The notes below the pieces were generated by a model that searched no databases, was not told the origin of the DNA, and worked only from the letters and a program-made list of their open reading frames with translations. From Fibrobacter succinogenes (lineage in GTDB: Bacteria; Fibrobacterota; Fibrobacteria; Fibrobacterales; Fibrobacteraceae), in assembly GCF_902779965.1 (NCBI RefSeq), contig NZ_CACZDK010000003.1, positions 1-64,000 on the forward strand: DNA of 64,000 bases, in the 5' to 3' direction. Positions 45,270 to 52,616 of this stretch are shown here, in pieces (position 1 is the first letter of the stretch; every line of letters starts with the position of its first letter). The position numbers and the translations under genes are program-made.

Positions 45270-46967
45270 TTACTTGCCCGGAGTCGGATCCGCTAGAGTC
45301 CAATTGGCATAGCCATAACCCATCGTGGTAAAGTCCTTACGATTGAGGCTTTTGCCCTTGCCATCGGAATCGGTCATGCCCGGCCAGCGGTCACTATAGA
45401 GCGTCGCGTCAGAAATTTCATAATACCACTGCTTATCACCACCATTTTCCACAAACGAATACGGCTTCTTGACGGCAACAGTTTCACCACGGTTCGAGAG
45501 CTTACCTGCATAGAAACGCACAGGAATAGCATCAGGGATCGAGAAGCGAGTACGAATCAGAGATTCCTTGGGCTTAAGGGAGTCGTTAAACAGCACCATT
45601 TTTCCACCTGCAGGAATCACATCGCCAGCAGCAAATTCCATATTCACGCCTTCAATTTTCCAGCCATGCGGTGTATTGTTCACACTTTCGACCAAATTAA
45701 CAGCTTCCGTTCCCTTATTCACAAGTTCAAGAAATTCCACGTCATTCAAATCATTTTCATTTTCATGATAATGGATTTCACTGATGAAAATCGGGCCTGC
45801 CTTGAGAGCAGAGTTTGCGGCGCCCGGAGTTTCTGTAGCCATGGCGCCCTGGGCAACCGTTCCACCAGCCACTTCGACAATGCCGCTCGACTGCTTACCG
45901 GCAAAAATCATCAAGCTCGATTCCTTACCAGTGCGAGCACCAGCAACGACTTCGTACAGATAAATTTCATCACCATTGTCGCTTAAGAAAAGGCCTTCGC
46001 CAAACACATCGGCAGTCGCTTCAAGCAGCAAGTATCCCTTGGCAGGAACAACCGTATTAGTTCCGCCCACAGTCCACTTTTTGCCCTTACGCTTAGATTC
46101 GAGTTCCCAACCTTTAACATCAACCGGGGCATCGCCATAGTTGTAAAGTTCGACCCATCCTTCAGTCCCGTTAAGCACAAACGGTTTGATTTCGTTCACG
46201 CGGACAGTCGATGCATCGAGAACTTTGTCGCCACCTGCACACGGGCTGCCATTTTCGACAGCGCTTGGTCCCCATGAAGACGGGTCGGCTTCGTTACCAG
46301 AGCCTCTATACACAAGCGTACGGCCCTTGCCATTGGCAAGGCTCGGCCATGGCGGCAGATTGCTAAATGCTGCACTCACGTCGCCCTCGCCCTTGAGCTT
46401 GACTTCGACAACATCGCCTTCATTGACAAGCTTTGCAACAGCGTTCGTCTTGGGATCATTATCCCACGGACCAAAGACGCGGCACCCAGCAGGCAAGTTG
46501 CTATATGTCTTCTTGAACAAATCCACATCGTTCGTTACAATAACGTACTCATTGTTCTTCAAAGAACCCGGAGGGAACGAGAATGAAACAGCGCCATCCA
46601 AGCGAAGGTTATTCGCCAGCATATCTTTAATATCAGGGCCTTTCTTGATATAGACTTCGACCCATTCCAGCGCAGAACCACCCGGAGCGTTGTACATAAT
46701 TTCGGAAACGCCCATGTTCGTAATCGTGGAATCCGTATCATCTTCAAAATTTGAGCTCGACGACAGCATCGGCCCATCAACAGAAGACGATGAAACCTCT
46801 ATTGCAGATGAAGTCGGACCGACATCTCCGCTACTATTCGGCACAATTGTTGAGCTGCTCGAAGCAGGATCCACCACCGGAGAAGAGGGGCTGTCATCAG
46901 AGCATGCAGAGAACATGCCGATTACAGAGACACAGGTGCCAAGGGCAAGCAATTTTTTTGTATTCAT
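45270..46967 (-). CDS. Lamin-tail domain lipoprotein
   Basis: A 565-residue lipoprotein, last gene of the VTC operon. The lipobox SACSDD follows MNTKKLLALGTCVSVIGMF; a Ser-rich spacer of Fibrobacter type runs from 25 to 75. Three lamin-tail (LTD) modules follow (starting near VSEIMYNAPGGSALEWVEVY, VNEIKPFVLNGTEGWVELYN and ISEIHYHENENDLNDVEFLE). LTDs are beta-sandwich modules found on surface proteins and nucleases. AAGGAAGG lies five bases before the ATG at 46967, and this start is preferred to a longer reading. It lies 34 bases after the VTC gene. It is probably displayed on the outer membrane beside the TolC-type channel. Confidence 0.88.
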   Translation of the reverse strand: MNTKKLLALGTCVSVIGMFSACSDDSPSSPVVDPASSSSTIVPNSSGDVGPTSSAIEVSSSSVDGPMLSSSSNFEDDTDSTITNMGVSEIMYNAPGGSALEWVEVYIKKGPDIKDMLANNLRLDGAVSFSFPPGSLKNNEYVIVTNDVDLFKKTYSNLPAGCRVFGPWDNDPKTNAVAKLVNEGDVVEVKLKGEGDVSAAFSNLPPWPSLANGKGRTLVYRGSGNEADPSSWGPSAVENGSPCAGGDKVLDASTVRVNEIKPFVLNGTEGWVELYNYGDAPVDVKGWELESKRKGKKWTVGGTNTVVPAKGYLLLEATADVFGEGLFLSDNGDEIYLYEVVAGARTGKESSLMIFAGKQSSGIVEVAGGTVAQGAMATETPGAANSALKAGPIFISEIHYHENENDLNDVEFLELVNKGTEAVNLVESVNNTPHGWKIEGVNMEFAAGDVIPAGGKMVLFNDSLKPKESLIRTRFSIPDAIPVRFYAGKLSNRGETVAVKKPYSFVENGGDKQWYYEISDATLYSDRWPGMTDSDGKGKSLNRKDFTTMGYGYANWTLADPTPGK

Positions 46968-47001
46968 GAGCGCCTTCCTTGTTTTATAGATTAAATCCAT
47001 T

Positions 47002-47820
47002 TTAGAAATTTCCCGCGAGTCGAGTCCAGTACGGGCTCTTGAAACGTCGCGGATTTTCGTAAACACGTTTCCATTCCGCAGCCGCATTTCCGAACTTGGA
47101 GAATGCACCGTGTTTTAAATTCAATGCACGAATCAGGTCGAACATCCAGTACGGCATCTGGGCCGCCGGGCACTTGAGTTCAAGAACGGCATCGGCCCCC
47201 GGCTGGAAGAATCGCGGGAGCCCCGTGGAGTGCATGTAGTGCGGGTCCACAGTGTAGTCAAAGCCGTTTTCTTCGCGGAAGCGCATGCCGGTGTCAATGG
47301 TCACACGTGAATACTCTTCGCGGAGCCCGAACCATGCACGACGCTTATACTGCGTCAAAAGACGCGGGTGTGCGCCATGGAGTTCAGTCTTGTACAAGAA
47401 ATCCTTGAGATACATGCGGTCTTTATCGCTCTTGCACGGCCATTCCTCGGGCTTCATGTGCCAGACTTCACCGGGGTTGATACCCTTGATCGTTGCACGG
47501 CTCTTGTAGCAGATGTTGCGAATCTTACGCTTGACTTCGAAATGGAACGTACCATCCTGAGCGGGGTGTTCACCGTACGTGCGGATACGCATGTTGAAAC
47601 GGTCCAGGAGCTGTTTCTTTTTCCAGCCGAGGAACGTCCACGTCGGTGTGTCCAGGTAGAGGTTCGTAATCCAGTAGAATCCACCCGGAGTAATCTTGGA
47701 ATAGTAGTCTTCTTCGCAATACGGCGCCAAGAACGCACCAATCCGGTCCGCCCATTCGACGGGGATATGGTACTTCAGTTCGAAGCGTTCGAGAAGACTA
47801 AATCCGCGGGCTTCTGCCAT
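47002..47820 (-). CDS. VTC-domain (polyphosphate polymerase-like) protein
   Basis: A 272-residue VTC-domain protein. Yeast Vtc4 uses this tunnel fold to make polyphosphate from ATP, with basic residues lining the tunnel. Here the characteristic strands are visible: LERFELKYHIPVEWADRIGA, WITNLYLDTPTWT, NMRIRTYGEH, FHFEVKRKIRN and YKRRAWFGLREEYSRVTIDT, keeping the basic residues and the acidic ones near the end. The reaction in bacteria is rarely tested. It starts three bases after the TolC-type gene. It has no signal peptide and so should face the cytoplasm, near the DUF4956 membrane protein. Yeast VTC couples synthesis to membrane translocation, which makes the operon context suggestive. Confidence 0.88.
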   Translation of the reverse strand: MAEARGFSLLERFELKYHIPVEWADRIGAFLAPYCEEDYYSKITPGGFYWITNLYLDTPTWTFLGWKKKQLLDRFNMRIRTYGEHPAQDGTFHFEVKRKIRNICYKSRATIKGINPGEVWHMKPEEWPCKSDKDRMYLKDFLYKTELHGAHPRLLTQYKRRAWFGLREEYSRVTIDTGMRFREENGFDYTVDPHYMHSTGLPRFFQPGADAVLELKCPAAQMPYWMFDLIRALNLKHGAFSKFGNAAAEWKRVYENPRRFKSPYWTRLAGNF

Positions 47821-47823
47821 AAA

Positions 47824-49242
47824 CTACCTGATTCCTTCACGAAGATGGTTTGCAACATCCTGACGAGCAAGGCCACCAGCGTAATCAAGCAGAGCCAAGT
47901 AACGTGCAAAAATATCGTATTCAAGCTTTGCAGCCTTCAAATCGCTTTCGAGAGCGCTTTCACGAGCGCGGAGGAGCAAGAGCGGATCGGAACCGGCCTT
48001 GTGAGCAAACTGTTCCATGAAGCCGCTGGCGTTCACCTGTTCGGCATAATCCTTCAAGACCTTCCACTGATCGATAAGCGCGAGAACTTCTTCAGTGAGG
48101 CGAGCGACCTTCTGGTTCACTTCGCGAACTTCGTCCAAGTACTTGCTTTCGGCATCGAGCTTTTCGATCTGTTCACGGAGAGAAGCATCCTTGTTGCTGT
48201 CGAAGAACGGCAAGCGGAATGCGAGGTTCAAGAAGAACTTGTCCGAAGTCTTGCGGTCATCCGTTTCAGGGACAATAGCTCTCAAGGTATATCCCAAGGC
48301 CTTGTCGTTATCCCATTTGCCGTTGCAATCACCATCAATTATTTCGCCAGGACAAGCTCCAGATTTTGTCATAAACTCATTCCAATACTTGCCATATTTA
48401 TCTTTACTCACATCACTATAGTCCAAGTCCTTGTACTTTTCCATCAAGGATTCAACCTGGAGCGAGTAACCGATACCGACATGAGAAATGTAGTTGCGGT
48501 CCTTGCTGGCGTCCTGCATTGCCTTGGAAATATCGGAATCGCGCTTGCCCTTGGCAAGAGCCACAAGCGGGAAGCTTTCGTCAACAGTCACACCATTCTT
48601 CAGAAACTCGGCAAGTTCTTCCATCGTCGGGAGGAAGGCCGAATCCAATTTAACATTGTCATATTCAGGAGCCCAAGCCAGCATTTTAAGTTCGGCATCG
48701 CGGAGCGCCGTGCTGTCCGAAAGCAAGTTTGCCTTGAGCGAAGCGTTCTTCTCGAGCGATGCCATCAAATCTTCGGCATTGAACGAAGCGGACCCCGACT
48801 TAAGGTGGAGCACCTCGATACGGTCCTGAATAACCTGCAAGAGTTGCTTGTTGATTTCGTTAATTTTCTGGCGCAACACATAGCGCACGCCGCGTTCGTA
48901 ACGGTCGTAAAGGAGGATCGAGCGTTCAACGGCAAAAGAGGCCTGCTGGTAATTCTTAACCGCCTCATAGTGAGCCTTGTCAGCAGCGCGTTCGCCAAAA
49001 GCCTGCGGAGTCACGCGGAGTTCAAAGTCGTGCTTGGCAAAGCTAAAACCATCCATCTGGTAGCGGAGCTCAACCTTGTCCCAAAGCTTGAGATTCCGAG
49101 CGGCAGAGGTTGCCTCGGCGCGTTTTTCCGCGGCCTGGTATCTCGGGTCCGTTTTTGCGGATTCGATAAGCATCTCCCAATTGAGGGGGCGTGCAAAAAC
49201 AGCTGCGGAAAGAGCCAGTGTTATTAACGTTACTTTTTTCAT
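47824..49242 (-). CDS. TolC-like outer-membrane protein of the VTC operon
   Basis: A 472-residue exported protein with signal peptide MKKVTLITLALSAAVFA and a long alpha-helical, TolC-like layout (residues 25-460, with basic and acidic heptads typical of the channel helices). It is shorter and more diverged than the TolC-type protein of the neighbouring operon. Its ATG overlaps the HlyD-type gene stop as TAATG and its stop lies three bases before the VTC ATG, so it is translationally locked into the operon. An outer-membrane channel is the best reading. Confidence 0.8.
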   Translation of the reverse strand: MKKVTLITLALSAAVFARPLNWEMLIESAKTDPRYQAAEKRAEATSAARNLKLWDKVELRYQMDGFSFAKHDFELRVTPQAFGERAADKAHYEAVKNYQQASFAVERSILLYDRYERGVRYVLRQKINEINKQLLQVIQDRIEVLHLKSGSASFNAEDLMASLEKNASLKANLLSDSTALRDAELKMLAWAPEYDNVKLDSAFLPTMEELAEFLKNGVTVDESFPLVALAKGKRDSDISKAMQDASKDRNYISHVGIGYSLQVESLMEKYKDLDYSDVSKDKYGKYWNEFMTKSGACPGEIIDGDCNGKWDNDKALGYTLRAIVPETDDRKTSDKFFLNLAFRLPFFDSNKDASLREQIEKLDAESKYLDEVREVNQKVARLTEEVLALIDQWKVLKDYAEQVNASGFMEQFAHKAGSDPLLLLRARESALESDLKAAKLEYDIFARYLALLDYAGGLARQDVANHLREGIR

Positions 49243-50351
49243 TACTTCTTAGCCTTCTGTTGCTGTTTTTCCAGGTTGCGCTTGCTCGTTTCGGTGATGG
49301 TCACCATTTCGCCAAGCAAGAACTGATTTTCTTCCGGGATCTTGATGGTCACTTCACGACCATAGACTGGAATTTCGGGCATTTTCCACATGCGGGTCGG
49401 GAACGGCACGATGCGGCTCGAAAGGCCAACCACTTCGCCAATCACAGCCTTGCCCTTACCAGTAAGGGAAGTCACCTTCACGGCTTCGCCGAGGTTCGTG
49501 TTTTCGTAAATCTGTTCGTTGATATAGCCGCGGATAAGCGTCGGGGACTTGTGAGCAAGCGTCACAATAGGAGCAAAGCTAGAGACCTTTTCGCCATCGC
49601 GCACGTTCACATCACCGACAACCCAGTTTTCCTTGGCAATCTGGGTGAGTTCCTTCTGTTGCTTGCGAAGTTCGGCCAGTTCCTTGCGGATGTTTGCCGC
49701 TTCGGTCTTGCCGCTAGACTTCTGGAGCTTGTTGCTGCCACGGAGGAGAGCAATCTGTTCATTAGCGCTCTTGGTTGCAAGAGCAAGTTCGTTCTTGAGA
49801 CTCTTGATGCGCATTGCCATGGCGTCGTTGCCATCGGCCTTGGACTTCGAACCCTTGAGACTTGCAAGCTTGGCAGAAATAGCCTTGTTGCTTTCGTATT
49901 CCGATTCGAGCGTGCGAATTTCGGCAGAGAGCGCGAGACGGCGGGTTTCGAGGTTCGCCTTGACTTCGGCCACCTTCTGGTCGATTTCGGCAGAACTCAA
50001 GTTGCTGCGGCCTTCGAGAGCATCAAGTTCACGGGTGAGTTCAGCAACGCGGAGCGTGAGGTCCGGACGGTTGATGACAACAATCGTATCGCCGGGCTTG
50101 ACCTCTTGACCTGGAACCACGTAAATCTTGACGATTTCGGTGGGAGACGGGAGGCTGATAATCGTTTCGCTAGATTCAGCAATGCCACGGAACATAGCCG
50201 CCTTGCCCTGGTAGATAAAGCCAAGCATCACGGCAAAGAGCACACAGAGAATCCAAGCAATAGAAAGCTTGTGGGTATAGACGTAAGCGACACCCGCATT
50301 GTTCTTGTGAGTATTCCAGAAATTGTCGAGAAGATCTTCAAGTTTATTCAT
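49242..50351 (-). CDS. HlyD-type periplasmic adaptor of the VTC operon
   Basis: A 369-residue adaptor. N-terminal cytoplasmic 25 residues, one membrane helix (LSIAWILCVLFAVMLGF), then a barrel-sandwich strand EIVKIYVVPGQEVKPGDTIV, a long coiled-coil hairpin (about 110-230, with a Lys/Ala/Ser-rich stretch) and a closing beta-domain ending near ETSKRNLEKQQQKAKK. The gene follows DUF4956 by 13 bases and overlaps the TolC-like gene. No ABC permease or ATPase belongs to the operon, so the adaptor presumably joins DUF4956 or another inner-membrane partner. Confidence 0.85.
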   Translation of the reverse strand: MNKLEDLLDNFWNTHKNNAGVAYVYTHKLSIAWILCVLFAVMLGFIYQGKAAMFRGIAESSETIISLPSPTEIVKIYVVPGQEVKPGDTIVVINRPDLTLRVAELTRELDALEGRSNLSSAEIDQKVAEVKANLETRRLALSAEIRTLESEYESNKAISAKLASLKGSKSKADGNDAMAMRIKSLKNELALATKSANEQIALLRGSNKLQKSSGKTEAANIRKELAELRKQQKELTQIAKENWVVGDVNVRDGEKVSSFAPIVTLAHKSPTLIRGYINEQIYENTNLGEAVKVTSLTGKGKAVIGEVVGLSSRIVPFPTRMWKMPEIPVYGREVTIKIPEENQFLLGEMVTITETSKRNLEKQQQKAKK

Positions 50352-50364
50352 TTTTCAAACCTCC

Positions 50365-51048
50365 TTACATTTCCGTCGTTGCGTCTTGCATCATGAACTG
50401 GACATCCGAAATACCTTCGACCTTCGAGAGAAGCGTGAGGATTTCGGCAGCAGGCTTTGTTGCACGGAGGCGGATCTGGTAAGCGACGTCCAAGCGGGCT
50501 CCGCCATCGACTTCACGCATCGTAATCAAAATAAAAGTCTTTAAATTACCCTTCATGATATCTTCAACCTGGCCACGGACCTTCGGTTCGTTCGGGAGAG
50601 CAAAGCGGAGCATACCGTCAAAGAAGTGCTTGGTACCAAGACCCGTGCGAGAAAGGAGGAACGCCACACAGCTAAAGGCAATCGTACCGCCGACCGCGGC
50701 ACCCCAGGCGTAAACACCGCAACCGATACCGGCGCCAAGTGCGGCAAAGATGAACATGATATCACGAGGATCCTTGAAGCTCGTACGGAAGCGGACCACC
50801 GAGAGGGCACCCATCATGCCAAGACCACGACCAACGTTATCGCCGATGGCCTGCATCACCATTGCGGCAACCACTGCACTGAGCACAATGCCCTGCACAA
50901 AATTTCGCGAGTAAGAAAGACCAAGGAAAGTCTTCTCGTACGTCCATGCAATCGTAGAAGACAGGATGAAAGCAAGGATCAAGGTGTAAGCAAGCGTAAT
51001 GATCGTTGCATTTGTTGTGCTGGACTGGACAGCAAGAAGGTCAAGCAT
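50365..51048 (-). CDS. DUF4956 membrane protein
   Basis: A 227-residue protein of the DUF4956 family, first in the VTC operon. Three or four membrane helices cover residues 15-140 (ANFVQGIVLS-like and GIGCGVYAWGAAVGGTIAF), with a conserved phrase LGMMGALSVVRFRTSFKDPR between them; a soluble C-terminal ACT-like domain follows (150-227). In many bacteria DUF4956 genes sit next to VTC-domain genes, often with CotH-type kinases; here that pairing is kept but CotH is absent. ACGGAG lies five bases before the ATG. It may be the membrane partner of the VTC enzyme. Confidence 0.9.
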   Translation of the reverse strand: MLDLLAVQSSTTNATIITLAYTLILAFILSSTIAWTYEKTFLGLSYSRNFVQGIVLSAVVAAMVMQAIGDNVGRGLGMMGALSVVRFRTSFKDPRDIMFIFAALGAGIGCGVYAWGAAVGGTIAFSCVAFLLSRTGLGTKHFFDGMLRFALPNEPKVRGQVEDIMKGNLKTFILITMREVDGGARLDVAYQIRLRATKPAAEILTLLSKVEGISDVQFMMQDATTEM

Positions 51049-51584
51049 AGTAACTCCGTTAATTAATTCTTTTTTTTAGCCTGTTCCCCCAAAATCTACT
51101 TAAAAACAAGCAATTCACACTCGCAATTTTGTAAATAATGGACTAACAAAAAAATTACAATCCGCTTTTTTATTCCGGATTTGGGCGAATCTCACCCAAT
51201 TTTTTTATTCCAGGCTGTAGAACCCACGCTAAAAATAATAAAAGTACATTTTTCGTTCTTGAAAAAAATAATTACACGTTGGTTACTCTAACAACGCATT
51301 GAGGAAACCGCAACAACTGTTTATTTTTGGAAACAAACCAACGATTTGCAGACGATTGATACCAGCAGTTTACAAAGTCTGGTTAATAGAAAGTTACAAA
51401 GAAGTCTCCGCGGAGTAACGGCGAACCGAATGGAGCAATTGGGGGATTCGGAGTTTAAAATTCGAAGTTTAGAGTTCGGATGTCGAAGAGCCTTCCGAAA
51501 TTTTCCAAAACAAATACGTTCACATTCAAACATACACTCAAACCTTTAATTTCATATATTTATTTGTAATAGTTGGAGAAGTTT
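51049..51584. other. Gene-free spacer upstream of the VTC operon
   Basis: This is 536 bases without a supported gene. It is AT-rich next to the DUF4956 start (leader and promoter expected there, exact boxes not clear). A weak hairpin TTGGG/CCCAA with seven T (51181-51207) could stop a plus-strand transcript. The heptad array at 51444-51485 lies in the second half. Confidence 0.5.
51444..51485. repeat. Heptad array, six units
   Basis: GGATTCG, GAGTTTA, AAATTCG, AAGTTTA, GAGTTCG, GATGTCG in 7-base register, alternating two unit types so that a 14-base superperiod appears. Confidence 0.75.
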
Positions 51585-52488
51585 ATGCGGAATACGTTAT
51601 TTTGTCTACTTTGTGGAATTTTATTTTTTTGGCTGTAGCGAGGAGAATCCTTTTACTATTTTCGCAAATTCATCAAACGATGAATCATCTAGTTCAATCT
51701 TTGTAGAATCGTCATCTTCAGAAGAATTTAGATTATCATCGTCTTCATTCGACATGTTCTCCAGCAGTTCCGAAATAAGTTCTTCAAGTTGGCCCCAATA
51801 CTCTTACGGAGAATTAATTGACAAGCGAGATGGTCAAGTTTACAGGACCATCAAAATTGGCGATCAGACGTGGATGGCAGAAAATTTGAATTATGCCTAT
51901 CCACATAAAATTCGCGATTTGGATTCGGCAAGCTGGTGCTACAACAACGAGCCCGACAATTGTGCAAAATACGGCAGGCTATACATGTGGGAAGCAACAA
52001 TGGACTGCAACGCATTTGAATACACGGATAATTACTATGATTACGATTCTTTTTGCACCGAACAGGTTTACAAAACAGAAGAATCTTTTAATTTCTATCG
52101 CGGAACCTGTCCTGAAAATTGGCATATTCCATCGCATGACGAATAGCCTTTGCTGAAAAGTACAGCAAACAACTTTGCAACGGATTTAAAATCGACTGTT
52201 GATTGGCGCGATGACGGAAACGGTAGTGACATCCTGGGATTCAGCGTCCTCCCTGCAGGTGAATGCAAAGCTTATTCTGGAGGAGAATGTACTAGAATAA
52301 GAGAAAAAACATGCTTTTGGACAACCAGACAAATAGACCGCACCATACATGATATTACCCCAGAAACTTGGAACGATTATTTCTGGGCAAGCATTTTCTG
52401 TCTTACAGCAAACAGCAAGGATATTTCTAACGAAGTAATCGATAAATTTGATTATGCTCTTTCCGTCCGCTGCGTGAAGGATAATTAA
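51585..52488 (+). pseudogene. FISUMP-type lipoprotein, disrupted
   Basis: This is a broken member of the Fibrobacter succinogenes major paralogous (FISUMP) family. The reading begins at ATG 51585 (GGAGAA upstream) with a signal sequence, but in a run of seven T (51623-51630 region) it hits TAG. Removing one T restores ILFFGCSEENP, a lipobox. The family core is clear (DGQVYRTIKIGDQTWMAENL, then NWHIPSHDE), but an in-frame TAG at 52144-52146 replaces what should be the Trp of an EW motif. The same frame then continues to 52488 with the expected C-terminal domain (SVRCVKDN). Two independent lesions suggest a pseudogene; read errors or slippage at the T-run could explain only the first. Confidence 0.85.
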
Positions 52489-52517
52489 GCACCGTACTTG
52501 CGACATGGAATGTATGG

Positions 52518-52536
52518 ATCCTCGATTCGCGAGGAT
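52518..52536. repeat. ATCCTCG/CGAGGAT intergenic hairpin
   Basis: A perfect 7-bp stem with a 5-base loop followed by GAC, matching the GTCAT hairpin family in layout but with its own arm sequence. Confidence 0.45.
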
Positions 52537-52567
52537 GACGGGACACGCGTGGATGACTTAGCAAAAG

Positions 52568-52591
52568 AAGTCCTCACAATTGTGAGGACTT
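52568..52591. terminator. Bidirectional terminator
   Basis: AAGTCCTCACAA-TTGTGAGGACTT is a perfect 24-base palindrome with TTTT on the plus side and A-rich DNA on the other. It sits between the FISUMP relic (plus) and the GH127 gene (minus) and may serve both. Confidence 0.8.
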
Positions 52592-52616
52592 TTTGGGGTG
52601 TTGAGGAGTGTTTAAT

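Noticed and set aside
47368-49227. Long plus-strand frame of 619 codons opposite the VTC and TolC-like genes
   Set aside because: Antisense shadow across two coupled genes with clear protein families; similar shadows lie opposite GH127, GH5 and nfnB.
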